From the NCBI GenBank assembly GCA_003265685.1, contig QJOU01000089.1, forward strand, positions 1 through 36,778: a stretch of 36,778 nt of DNA, read 5' to 3'. Numbering within the stretch: the first letter of the stretch is position 1; each line of letters opens with the position of its first letter. The notes below the pieces were generated by a model, which was not told where the DNA came from, did no database searches, and worked only from the letters and a program-made list of their open reading frames with translations. This stretch comes from Piscinibacter caeni (GTDB taxonomy: Bacteria; Pseudomonadota; Gammaproteobacteria; Burkholderiales; Burkholderiaceae_C). Shown piece after piece: positions 24,861-33,818 of this stretch. Made by a program: the position numbers and the translations under genes.

Positions 24861-26489
24861 ATGTTCGCCTGGCTGCAGCGCGTCGACCGCCACTTCCCGG
24901 TGCGCTACTCGGCCTGGCTGGCCTGCGCGGTGATCCTGCTGCTGGCCACCTTTGCCTGGGTGGCCTTCGGCGTCGGCGGGTTCGTCGCGCTGCTGTTCCT
25001 CTTCCTCACGCTGCTGGGCCTGCGCGACACGCAGCAGACACGCCACTCGGTGCTGCGCAACTACCCGGTGATCGGGCACCTGCGCTTCCTGCTCGAGTAC
25101 ATCCGCCCCGAGATGCGGCAGTACTTCATCGAGGGCGACACCGAGGCGGCGCCGTTCTCGCGCGCCCAGCGCTCGCTGGTCTACGCACGCGCCAAGGGCG
25201 AGTCCGACAAGCGGCCCTTCGGCACGCAGATGGACGTGGGCGCGGTCGGCTACGAGTGGATCAACCATTCGCTGCAGCCCACCGTGCTCGCCACGCACGA
25301 TTTCCGCGTCGAGATCGGCGCCGGCCGCGCCCGGCCCTATTCCGCCAGCGTGTTCAACATCTCGGCGATGAGCTTCGGCGCGCTGTCGGCCAACGCCATC
25401 CTGGCGCTGAACGAAGGTGCACGGCGCGGCGGCTTCGCGCACGACACCGGCGAGGGCTCGATCAGCCGCCACCACCGCGTGCACGGCGGCGACCTGATCT
25501 GGGAGATCGGCTCGGGCTACTTCGGCTGCCGCGACGCGCAGGGCGGCTTCGACGAGGCGCGTTTCGTCGAGAACGCGACGCTCGAGCAGGTGAAGATGGT
25601 CGAGCTCAAGCTCAGCCAGGGCGCCAAGCCGGGCCACGGCGGCGTGCTGCCCGGCCCCAAGGTGACGCCCGAGATTGCCGAGGCGCGCGGCGTGCCGCCG
25701 GGCGTGGACTGCGTCTCGCCGGCCAGCCACGGCGCGTTCGCGACGCCGCTCGGGATGCTGCAGTTCATCGAGCGGCTGCGTACGCTCTCGGGCGGCAAGC
25801 CGACCGGCTTCAAGCTCGCGATCGGCCACCCCTGGGAATGGTTCGCGATCTGCAAGGCGATGCTCGAGACCGGCATCGTGCCGGACTTCATCGTCGTCGA
25901 CGGCGCCGAGGGCGGTACCGGTGCGGCGCCGCTGGAGTTCACCAACCACGTCGGCGCGCCGCTGCAGGAGGGGCTGCTGCTGGTGCACAACACGCTGGTC
26001 GGCCTGAACCTGCGCGCGCGCATCCGTCTCGGCTGCGCCGGCAAGGTGATCAGCGCCTTCGACATCGCACGCATGCTCGCGCTCGGCGCCGACTGGTGCA
26101 ACTCGGCGCGCGGCTTCATGTTCGCGCTCGGCTGCATCCAGTCGCAGACCTGCCACACCGGTCACTGCCCGACCGGCGTGGCGACGCAGGACCCGCTGCG
26201 CCAGCAGGCGCTGGTGGTGCCGGTGAAGAGCCAGCGCATCTTCAACTACCACCAGCAGACGCTGCATGCGCTGCAGGAGCTGGTGCAGGCGGCCGGGCTG
26301 CAGCACCCGGGCGAGATCACGGCCGGCCACATCGTGCGCCGCACCTCGGACCACAGCGTCAAGCTGCTGTCCAACCTGCTGCCCTTCGTCGAGCCGGGGG
26401 CGCTGCTCGCCGGCGAGATGCCCCATCAGGTATTCCGCCTGTACTGGCCGATGGCCCGCCCGGACAGCTTCGCGCGCGCCCCGGCCTGA
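24861..26489 (+). CDS. Membrane-anchored FMN-binding glutamate synthase-like protein
   Basis: A 542-aa protein of the FMN-binding glutamate synthase family. Two N-terminal helices (about 17-36 and 38-54) precede the catalytic barrel: SVFNISAMSFGALS (165-177), GEGSISRHH, AKPGHGGVLPGPKVTPEIA, VDGAEGGTGAAPLEFTNHVG. The three cluster cysteines are 425, 431 and 436 (C-x5-C-x4-C), as for the 3Fe-4S cluster of glutamate synthase. It lacks the amidotransferase domain, so it cannot make ammonia from glutamine by itself; the true substrate is unknown. It starts six bases after the PAS-HisKA gene. Confidence 0.92.
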   Translation: MFAWLQRVDRHFPVRYSAWLACAVILLLATFAWVAFGVGGFVALLFLFLTLLGLRDTQQTRHSVLRNYPVIGHLRFLLEYIRPEMRQYFIEGDTEAAPFSRAQRSLVYARAKGESDKRPFGTQMDVGAVGYEWINHSLQPTVLATHDFRVEIGAGRARPYSASVFNISAMSFGALSANAILALNEGARRGGFAHDTGEGSISRHHRVHGGDLIWEIGSGYFGCRDAQGGFDEARFVENATLEQVKMVELKLSQGAKPGHGGVLPGPKVTPEIAEARGVPPGVDCVSPASHGAFATPLGMLQFIERLRTLSGGKPTGFKLAIGHPWEWFAICKAMLETGIVPDFIVVDGAEGGTGAAPLEFTNHVGAPLQEGLLLVHNTLVGLNLRARIRLGCAGKVISAFDIARMLALGADWCNSARGFMFALGCIQSQTCHTGHCPTGVATQDPLRQQALVVPVKSQRIFNYHQQTLHALQELVQAAGLQHPGEITAGHIVRRTSDHSVKLLSNLLPFVEPGALLAGEMPHQVFRLYWPMARPDSFARAPA

Positions 26490-26581
26490 GGGTGTCTCCC
26501 CCCTGGGGTCACGGGGGTGCAGCAGCTGCGACCGACGTCGACAATCCCTACGTCATCAATTCGTCGGGTTCGATCCGTCCC

Positions 26582-27214
26582 ATGTCGCGCATCTACCTCC
26601 TCGTCAACGACCCGCTGGTGGCCGGGCGGATGCGCAGCCTGATCGACGCCCACCCGGGCTGGCAGGCGGTCGGCTGGGCGGCCACGCTGGCGCAGGCGCG
26701 CGGCCAGCTCGGCAGCGTCAAGCCCGACCTGCTGCTGTCCGACCTGCAGCTGCCCGACGGCTGGATCAGCCGCCTGCTCGACGAGATGGCCGTGAGCACC
26801 CGCTACGGCCGGCCTCGCACGCTGGTGGTCACGATGACGCTGGACGATTCGCAGTTGCTCGAGGCCCTGTGCAACGGCGCGGACGGCTACTTCGTGCAGG
26901 GCCAGTCGCCGCAGGCGCTGGTGGCGGCGATCGAGCAGACGCTGGCCGGCGGCGCCGAGATGGCCCCGACCATCGCGCGCCAGGTCAAGGCGCATTTCGA
27001 CGCGCAGCGCGAGGGCGCCGACCAGGAAGACCCGCTGCGGCCCACCGCGCCGGAGCGGCTGATGCTGCAGTGGATCGCCGACGGCTTCCTGCCGCACGAG
27101 ATCGCACGCGACCTGCGCATCACCCAGAGCGAAGTGGCGCAGCGCGTGCGCGGCCTGTACCGCAAGCTGCAGTTCGACCGCCGCACGGCGGCCTTGTCGC
27201 TCAAGCTGGCCTGA
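26582..27214 (+). CDS. LuxR-type response regulator with degenerate receiver
   Basis: A 210-aa regulator. The receiver keeps Asp54 (LLLSDLQLPDG) and Thr84 (LVVTMT), but its acidic pocket is Asn9-Asp10 and the position of the conserved Lys is Gln106 (GYFVQGQSP). The C-terminal LuxR helix-turn-helix (about 152-210) reads PTAPERLMLQWIADGFLPHEIARDLRITQSEVAQRVRGLYRKLQFDRRTAA, recognisable but atypical. Loss of the Lys often means phosphorylation does not switch the protein in the usual way. The gene is 92 bases after the FMN enzyme. The region between holds no good promoter hexamers that I can see. Confidence 0.88.
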   Translation: MSRIYLLVNDPLVAGRMRSLIDAHPGWQAVGWAATLAQARGQLGSVKPDLLLSDLQLPDGWISRLLDEMAVSTRYGRPRTLVVTMTLDDSQLLEALCNGADGYFVQGQSPQALVAAIEQTLAGGAEMAPTIARQVKAHFDAQREGADQEDPLRPTAPERLMLQWIADGFLPHEIARDLRITQSEVAQRVRGLYRKLQFDRRTAALSLKLA

Positions 27215-27220
27215 GATCCC

Positions 27221-27841
27221 TCAGGCCGCGGGCGGCCGGGTATCCAGGAAGCTCTGCCGCCCGTTCAGCTTCTCGGCCAGCTTGGCGAGGTTCGGGTAGG
27301 TGTCGCGCCAGGGGATGTGCGCGAAGCGGAAGTCCAGGTAGCCGAGCGCACAGCCGACCGCGATGTCGGCCAGCGAGAGGTGGATGCCGGCGCAGAAGGG
27401 CTTGTCGCCCAGGCCGGTGCTCATGGCCGCGAGCGCGCCGTGCACGCGGCTCATCTGGCGGTCGATCCAGGCCTGGCAGCGCTGCTCCGCGCCGCGCCCG
27501 GCCCAGGTGGCCTCGAGCCGCGCGAGGATGGCCGCGTCGATCATCCCGTCGGCCAACGCCTCCCAGGTGCGCACCTCGGTGCGGCCGCGGCCGGAGTCCG
27601 GGATCAGCTTGCTGACCGGCGAGCGCGTGTCGACGTACTCGACGATCACGCGCGAATCGAACACCGCCTCGCCGCCCTCGAGCACCAGGCAGGGCACCTT
27701 GCCGAGCGGATTCGACTTCAGGATGCCGTTCTCGTTCCACACGTCCTCGAGCTCGAACTGGTAGTCCAGCTTCTTCTCGGCCAGCACGACGCGTACCTTG
27801 CGCACGTAGGGGCTGGTCAGCGCGCCGATGAGTTTCATCAT
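27221..27841 (-). CDS. Glutathione S-transferase family protein
   Basis: A 206-aa cytosolic GST. The thioredoxin-like N-terminal domain starts MMKLIGALTSPYVRKVRVVLAEKK, with a Ser/Pro start to the active-site helix, cis-Pro in NPLGKVPCLVL and the glutathione-contact VFDSRVIVEYVD. The helical C-terminal domain contains FCAGIHLSLADIAVGCALGYLDFR with the N-capping Asp motif. The pattern resembles YibF-like GSTs. Substrate is unknown. Start 27841; the next codon is also ATG (27838). It is convergent with the regulator gene, with only six bases between the stops. Confidence 0.92.
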   Translation of the reverse strand: MMKLIGALTSPYVRKVRVVLAEKKLDYQFELEDVWNENGILKSNPLGKVPCLVLEGGEAVFDSRVIVEYVDTRSPVSKLIPDSGRGRTEVRTWEALADGMIDAAILARLEATWAGRGAEQRCQAWIDRQMSRVHGALAAMSTGLGDKPFCAGIHLSLADIAVGCALGYLDFRFAHIPWRDTYPNLAKLAEKLNGRQSFLDTRPPAA

Positions 27842-27883
27842 GCCGATCGTGGTTGCGGTGGAGAGACGCTTCGGTCTCGATTC

Positions 27884-27922
27884 ATTCTAGCCAAGGCGAC
27901 CGTGCGGCCTCGATGCTAGAGT
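27884..27922. promoter_or_regulatory. Divergent -10 elements between GST and YjgN genes
   Basis: TAGAAT on the minus strand (27884-27889, in GGCTAGAATG) could serve the GST gene, and TAGAGT on the plus strand (27917-27922, in GCTAGAGTGG) the YjgN gene. Both -35 positions are weak. Confidence 0.35.
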
Positions 27923-27948
27923 GGCAAGCGAACGACGAGGGAGCGCGC

Positions 27949-29172
27949 GTGCCGGCGGACATCACGCACTCGATGGACAAGTCCGCAACCGATCCTGGGC
28001 CGAGCACCCAGCCCTGGCCCGACAGCGCGCTCGAGCCGGTGCCGCAGCGCCTGCTGGTCCGCTTCACCGGCTCGGGCAGCGAGTACTTCCGGATCTGGAT
28101 CGTCAACCTGCTGCTGACGCTGCTGACGCTGGGCCTCTACCACCCCTGGGCCAAGGTGCGCAAGCTGCGCTACTTCTACGGCAACACGCTGGTCGGCGAC
28201 CACCCGCTCGGCTTCCACGCCGACCCGAAGCGCATGCTGCGCGGCTACCTGCTGGTGGCGCTGCTGCTGGTGCTGTACTCGGTGGCGGGCCATTTCTCGC
28301 CGACCGCCGGGCTGATCGCCTTCCTGATCGTCGCCGCGGTGTGGCCGGCGCTGCTCAAGGCGACGCTGCAGTTCCGCCTCGCCAACACCAGCTGGCGCGG
28401 CCTGCGCTTCCGCTTCCACGGCTCGACGCGCGGCGCCTACGCGGCGCTGCTGCCGTGGTTCCTGCCCGGCGCGCTGCTGGTGGGCTCGCTCGTGCTGGTG
28501 CCCGACGACGGCGAGCCGCCGGTCTGGATCGGCCTGCTGTCGCTCGGCGTGATGGTCGCGATGGTCGGCCTCGTGCCCTGGCTGTGGTGGACGCTGAAGA
28601 AGTACCAGCACGACCACTACGGCTTCGGCCACCAGCGCAGCGAGCTGCGCACCGGGCCGGGCTCGTTCTACGGCGTGTTCGCCGAGACGCTGGGCATCGG
28701 CGCGGCCGGCGGCACCGTGCTGGTGCTGCTGGTCGCGCTGCTGGCCGTGGGTGTCGCCTTCCTGGTGCCGCGCGACGGCGCTGCCTCGGGCAAGGCCATC
28801 GCGGCGGCGCTCGGCGTGCTGGGTTTCGTCACCGCGCTGCTGGCGATGCAGCTGGTGCCGCGGCCCTACTTCACCGCCAAGATGCAGAACCTGCTGTGGA
28901 CGCGCACCGCGAGCCACTCGATCGGCTTCGACAGCCGCCTGCGCTTCTGGCCGCTGCTGCGTCTCACGCTGAAGAACTGGCTGCTGATGATCCTCACGCT
29001 CGGCCTGTACTGGCCGTTCGCCGCAGTGGCCACGCAGCGCCTGCGGCTCGAGGCGGTGGAGGTGGTGACGCAGATCGATCCGCAGACGCTGGTCGACACC
29101 GAGCAGGCCAACGCCGGCGATGCGGCCGGTGATGCGGCCGGCGACCTGTTCGGCCTCGACATCGGCCTGTGA
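27949..29172 (+). CDS. YjgN family membrane protein (DUF898)
   Basis: A 407-aa polytopic membrane protein of the YjgN/DUF898 family. It has about seven helices and the repeated family motif of a helix followed by an aromatic-Pro turn: LTLGLYHPWAKVRKLRYFYGNT and, near the C-terminus, LTLGLYWPFAAVATQRLR. A soluble N-terminal part of about 30 residues has no signal. The GTG at 27949 is preferred because GAGG is about six bases upstream; ATG at 27973 is the alternative. Its stop overlaps the M48 peptidase start as GTGA, a known pairing. Its function is not established. Confidence 0.87.
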   Translation: MPADITHSMDKSATDPGPSTQPWPDSALEPVPQRLLVRFTGSGSEYFRIWIVNLLLTLLTLGLYHPWAKVRKLRYFYGNTLVGDHPLGFHADPKRMLRGYLLVALLLVLYSVAGHFSPTAGLIAFLIVAAVWPALLKATLQFRLANTSWRGLRFRFHGSTRGAYAALLPWFLPGALLVGSLVLVPDDGEPPVWIGLLSLGVMVAMVGLVPWLWWTLKKYQHDHYGFGHQRSELRTGPGSFYGVFAETLGIGAAGGTVLVLLVALLAVGVAFLVPRDGAASGKAIAAALGVLGFVTALLAMQLVPRPYFTAKMQNLLWTRTASHSIGFDSRLRFWPLLRLTLKNWLLMILTLGLYWPFAAVATQRLRLEAVEVVTQIDPQTLVDTEQANAGDAAGDAAGDLFGLDIGL

Positions 29173-30200
29173 CCGTCGCGGTGGACGAGCTCCCGGTCGA
29201 GCACTTCGACGGCCGCAGCGCCCGCGGCACGCTGGCGCGGCTGCGCTTCGACGGACGGCAGCTGGTGCTGTGCGCGGGCGCGGACGAGCGCCGCTACGAC
29301 CCGCACACGCTGCGCTGGCCCGAGCGCACGCGGCACGGCGTGCGCATGGCCGAGCTGCCCGACGGCGGCGCGCTGCATTGCGCCGACGCCGCCGCGTGGG
29401 ACGCCTTCGCCCAGCGCTGCGGGCGCGGCGACTCGCTCGTCGTGCGGGCCCAGCAGAGCTGGCGCTGGGTGCTGGCCAGCGCGCTGGCCACGCTGGTGCT
29501 GCTGGCCGCGCTGTACGCCTGGGGCGTGCCGGCGGCGGCGCAGGCGGCGCTGCAGGTCGTGCCGCCCTCGCTCGACCGCCAGATCGGCGCCGGCGTGCTG
29601 GCGCAGCTCGACGCGGAGATCCTGCAGCCCACGCAGCTGCCCCCCGAGCGGCAGCAGCGCATCCGGGCGGCCCTGGCGCAGGCCGTGGCCGCGCAGCCGG
29701 CCGGCAGCGTGCCGGAGCACCGGCTCGAGTTCCGGCGCAGCAAGATCGGCCCCAACGCACTCGCGCTGCCCGACGGCACCATCGTGCTGACCGACGCGCT
29801 GGTCGAACTCGCCGGCGACGACGCCGACCTGCTCACCGGCGTGCTCGCCCACGAACTCGGCCACCTGCGGCGGCGCCATGGCATGCGGCTGCTGCTGCAG
29901 GCCGGCGCGGTGGGCCTGCTGGCCGGCCTGGTGGTGGGCGACTTCAACTCGCTGCTGGCCGCCGCGCCGGTGCTGCTCGGCCAGGCCGGCTACTCGCGCG
30001 ACGCCGAGCGCGAGGCCGACGCCGAGTCAGTCCAGCTGCTGCGCGCCGCCGGCATCTCGCCGCTGGCGCTGGTGCGCTTCTTCGAGAAGATGGCGCAGCG
30101 CGAGCCGTCGGCCGGCGCCGCGCTGCTGGGCATCGCGATCGCCTCGCACCCGGCGGATGCGGAGCGCATCGCGTTCTTCCGCGACGCCGCTCAGCGCTGA
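29169..30200 (+). CDS. M48 family metalloprotease
   Basis: A 343-aa membrane zinc peptidase of the M48 (HtpX/Ste24-like) family. The zinc site is HELGH at 228-232 with catalytic Glu229; the third ligand is probably Glu280 in SRDAEREADAES. A soluble N-terminal domain (1-98) precedes membrane helix 101-120, and a second helix lies at about 243-258 next to the active site. The start is a GTG at 29169 overlapping the YjgN stop, so the two are coupled; the peptidase may act with YjgN in membrane-protein quality control (inference). Its stop is a palindrome shared with the convergent codA. Confidence 0.9.
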   Translation: MTVAVDELPVEHFDGRSARGTLARLRFDGRQLVLCAGADERRYDPHTLRWPERTRHGVRMAELPDGGALHCADAAAWDAFAQRCGRGDSLVVRAQQSWRWVLASALATLVLLAALYAWGVPAAAQAALQVVPPSLDRQIGAGVLAQLDAEILQPTQLPPERQQRIRAALAQAVAAQPAGSVPEHRLEFRRSKIGPNALALPDGTIVLTDALVELAGDDADLLTGVLAHELGHLRRRHGMRLLLQAGAVGLLAGLVVGDFNSLLAAAPVLLGQAGYSRDAEREADAESVQLLRAAGISPLALVRFFEKMAQREPSAGAALLGIAIASHPADAERIAFFRDAAQR

Positions 30201-31462
30201 AGCCGCCAGTCCACACGCGCCGGCCGGCCCGGCAGCGCGAGCGTGGCCGCCGCCGCCGGCGCGCGCGCGATCACCCGGCCGCGCCGCACCACCAGCAGCC
30301 GCGTCGCGCGCAGGCGGATCGCCTCGACCGGGTCGCCCGCCTGCAGCAGCACGAAGTCGGCGTTCGCGCCCGGCTCGAGGCCGTAGCCCGCCAGGCCGAG
30401 GATGCGCGCCGGGTTCACCGTCACCGCGTCGAAGCAGGCGCGCATCTGCGCCTGCGAGGTCATCTGCGCCACGTGCAGGCCCATCGCGGCCACCTCGAGC
30501 ATGTCGCCGCCGCCGAGCGAGTACCACGGGTCCATCACGCAGTCGTGCCCGAACGCGACCTCGATGCCCGCGGCCATCAGCTCGGGCACGCGGGTCATGC
30601 CGCGCCGCTTCGGGTAGCTGTCGTGCCGGCCCTGCAGCGTGATGTTGATCAGCGGGTTGGCCACCGCGTGCAGCCGCGCCTCGGCCAGCAGCGGGATCAG
30701 CTTGGACACGTAGTAGTTGTCCATCGAGTGCATCGAGGTCAGGTGCGAGCCGGTCACGCGGCCCTGCAGCCCGAGCCGCTGGGTGTGGAAGGCGAGTGTC
30801 TCGACATGGCGCGAGAGCGGGTCGTCGCTCTCGTCGCAGTGCATGTCCACGCGCAGCCCGCGCCCGGCGGCGAGCTCGCACAGGATACGCACGCTCTCGG
30901 CGCCGTCGGCCATGGTGCGCTCGAAGTGCGGGATGCCGCCGACCACGTCGACGCCCAGGTCGAGCGCGCGCTTCAGGTTGGCGAGCGCCGTCGGGCTGCG
31001 CAGCACGCCGTCCTGCGGAAAGGCGACGAGCTGCAGGTCGAGGTAGTCCTTCACCTTCTCGCGCACGTGCAGCAGCGCCTCGACGGCGAGCAGCCGGTCG
31101 TCGCACACGTCCACATGACTGCGGATCGCGAGCAGCCCGCGCGCCACCGCCCAGTCGCAGTACTGCAGCGCACGCTCGACCAGCGCGTCCTGCGTGAGCT
31201 GAGGCTTCAGCTCGCCCCACAGCGCGATGCCCTCGAGCAGCGTGCCGCTCGCGTTGACGCGCGGCAGGCCGTAGGAGAGCGTCGCGTCCATGTGGAAATG
31301 CGCATCGACGAAGGGCGGGCTGAGCAGCTGGCCGGCGGCGTCGATGGTCTCGATGCCTGCGGGGGCGGGCAGGTTCGGCCCGAGTGCGGCGATGCGCCCG
31401 CCCTGCACCAGCACATCGATGCCGGTGCGGCCGTCGGGCAGCGTGGCGTGGCGGATCAGCAT
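30191..31462 (-). CDS. codA: Cytosine deaminase
   Basis: A 423-aa amidohydrolase. Every metal and catalytic residue of E. coli CodA is present with a constant offset of six: His55 and His57 (AHFHMD), Gln150 (FPQDG), His208 and Glu211 (HCDESDD), His240 (GSHLTSM) and Asp307 (GHDCVMDPWY). It converts cytosine to uracil and ammonia. The residue matching E. coli Asp314 is Cys308, which may shift substrate preference. It lies seven bases after upp on the same strand, so cytosine is deaminated and the uracil salvaged to UMP. Isoguanine or a related base is an alternative substrate. Confidence 0.92.
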   Translation of the reverse strand: MLIRHATLPDGRTGIDVLVQGGRIAALGPNLPAPAGIETIDAAGQLLSPPFVDAHFHMDATLSYGLPRVNASGTLLEGIALWGELKPQLTQDALVERALQYCDWAVARGLLAIRSHVDVCDDRLLAVEALLHVREKVKDYLDLQLVAFPQDGVLRSPTALANLKRALDLGVDVVGGIPHFERTMADGAESVRILCELAAGRGLRVDMHCDESDDPLSRHVETLAFHTQRLGLQGRVTGSHLTSMHSMDNYYVSKLIPLLAEARLHAVANPLINITLQGRHDSYPKRRGMTRVPELMAAGIEVAFGHDCVMDPWYSLGGGDMLEVAAMGLHVAQMTSQAQMRACFDAVTVNPARILGLAGYGLEPGANADFVLLQAGDPVEAIRLRATRLLVVRRGRVIARAPAAAATLALPGRPARVDWRLQR

Positions 31463-31469
31463 GGGGAGG

Positions 31470-32102
<633 letters not shown>

Positions 32103-32145
32103 GGCGCTCTCCTCGACGCGGCCGGAGCATATCCCGCGCCGGCCG

Positions 32146-33693
32146 TCACCCGTACAGCTCGTCGAGCAGCTTCGGATCGATCGCGTCGGGGTCCAGGTTC
32201 TGGCCGAGGTTCACGTCGCAGCGCATCAGGTTGTTGCCCTCGAGGAAGCGCAGCAGGTCGCTCAGCGAGAGCTGGCGCAGCGTCTCGGCCAGGCGCTCGG
32301 GGCTCGAGAGGTCGACGGCCACGCCGGCGGACTGCGGCTTGCCGCCCAGCGTGAACCGGGCCAGTGCGAGCAGCTTGGCCGGATCGGGGTTGCAGTCCTT
32401 GAAGCGCACCGCCAGCAGCTGGTCCAGCCCGCCGCGGGTCCGGTACAGCGGGCGGATGCGGTTCCAAACGCCGGCCACCAGCGGCTCCAGCGCGCCATGG
32501 TGGGCGATCGCGTGTTTCGGGTTGAACTTCACGCCGATCTCGAGCGCCCGGTGCAGGATCGCCCCGCCCAGGGTCTGCAGCGGCAGCTTCGCCACCTGCG
32601 CCAGCTCGGTCAGGCCCTGACCGAAGGCCTTCAGCGACTCGGCGTAGTCGGCCAGCTTGTCGAGCCCGAAGAGCTTGAAGAGCACGAGGTCGCCGACACC
32701 GGCCATGGTGCCGATCACCCCGCCGGCCACCAGCGCGGCGAGGATGCGCGGGCTGTTCTTGGAGATCAGCCACATCTTGCCCAGCGTGTCCTTCTCGTGA
32801 TAGCGCTCGGCCAGGTCGCCGAGGATCTCGTCGATCACGAACTTCGCCGCCTGCGGCGCGGCGGTGTAGCGGTTCAGCAGCTCGCCGATGTCCAGCCCGA
32901 CGCCGAAGGCGGCCGCCAGCGGGCCGAGGTCCTTGAGCACCGTCTCGGCCGCCTTGCGCCCGAGCGCCTTGACACCTTGCTTCTTGGCCTCCCTCTCGAG
33001 CGCCTCCTTGGCGACCTTCTCCAGCACCTTCTTGCCGACCTCGGCGCCAACCTTCTTCACGTCGACCGTGAAGGCGGCCTTGTACTCGGCGAACACCTTG
33101 GTCTGCACGCCGCCGAGGCTGCGCACGAACTCGACCGGCGCGACCTTGAACTCCAGCGCGGGGCCGGCGATCTCCTTGGCACCCTTGATGTTCAGCAGCG
33201 TCAGCTTGGCCTGCGCCTTGGCCTGGAACACATTGGTGGCGAGCGTGAACTTGACCAGGCCGGAGATGGTGATGTCCAGGCCCGAGATCTCGTTCTCGAA
33301 GGCGACCGAGAAGTCGTTCAGCGCGATGCCGGCGAACAGCTCGCGGTCGGCGATGCCGTCGTAGCTGAAGGTCTTCTTGGTGCCGGTGGTGCGGCCGTCG
33401 GGCTTGTCCTTCGAGGTCACCGAGCCGGTGAAGCCGCCGTCGCCCGTGCCCGCCTGCACCATGGCTTGGAACTTCAGCGTCGCGGACACCTTCAGATCGC
33501 CGTACTTGGTGCGCCAGGCCGGGAACTCGCGTGTCACCAGCTCGACGTCCGCGCCCCCCTTGACCGCGGGGCTGGCCGTGGCCGGCCCGGCGATGTCCGA
33601 CAGCAGCGCGGCCACGTCCGGCGCGACCGTCTTGCCGGCCGCTTCCTGCATGCGCCGGGAGGGCCGCAGCCCGAGGGAAGCGATCAGTGCCAT
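32146..33693 (-). CDS. Large hypothetical protein of unknown family (515 aa)
   Basis: I do not recognise this protein. It has no signal peptide. Residues about 45-205 look beta-rich and repetitive in style ([42 protein letters not shown]). They are followed by a Lys/Glu/Ala helical stretch (210-255, [28 protein letters not shown]) and one hydrophobic segment at about 317-341 ([27 protein letters not shown]). The C-terminal 90 residues are soluble. The start at 33693 has GGAGGA seven bases upstream. It is divergent from the GNAT gene across a palindromic gap and lies 43 bases before upp. A membrane-inserting or polymer-forming protein would fit, but there is no evidence for any role. Confidence 0.8.
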   Translation of the reverse strand: MALIASLGLRPSRRMQEAAGKTVAPDVAALLSDIAGPATASPAVKGGADVELVTREFPAWRTKYGDLKVSATLKFQAMVQAGTGDGGFTGSVTSKDKPDGRTTGTKKTFSYDGIADRELFAGIALNDFSVAFENEISGLDITISGLVKFTLATNVFQAKAQAKLTLLNIKGAKEIAGPALEFKVAPVEFVRSLGGVQTKVFAEYKAAFTVDVKKVGAEVGKKVLEKVAKEALEREAKKQGVKALGRKAAETVLKDLGPLAAAFGVGLDIGELLNRYTAAPQAAKFVIDEILGDLAERYHEKDTLGKMWLISKNSPRILAALVAGGVIGTMAGVGDLVLFKLFGLDKLADYAESLKAFGQGLTELAQVAKLPLQTLGGAILHRALEIGVKFNPKHAIAHHGALEPLVAGVWNRIRPLYRTRGGLDQLLAVRFKDCNPDPAKLLALARFTLGGKPQSAGVAVDLSSPERLAETLRQLSLSDLLRFLEGNNLMRCDVNLGQNLDPDAIDPKLLDELYG

Positions 33694-33722
33694 GGCATGT
33701 CCTCCGTGAGCTCGTCTCCTCA

Positions 33723-33797
33723 GGTTCCACGCAGTCCGGCGGCGCAGGCGGACAAGGGCACTGCCTGTCCGCCCGGCGCGCGGCACTGCGTGGTACC
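33723..33797. repeat. 75-bp imperfect palindrome between divergent genes
   Basis: Arms GGTTCCACGCAGT (33723-33735) and ACTGCGTGGTACC (33785-33797) match at 12 of 13 bases. GGCGGACA (33747-33754) and TGTCCGCC (33766-33773) match perfectly. Both pairs share the same centre at 33760. It fills most of the 125-base gap between the 515-aa gene and the GNAT gene, just upstream of both ribosome-binding sites. Confidence 0.8.
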
Positions 33798-33818
33798 GGG
33801 GACAGGAGGACGTTTGTG

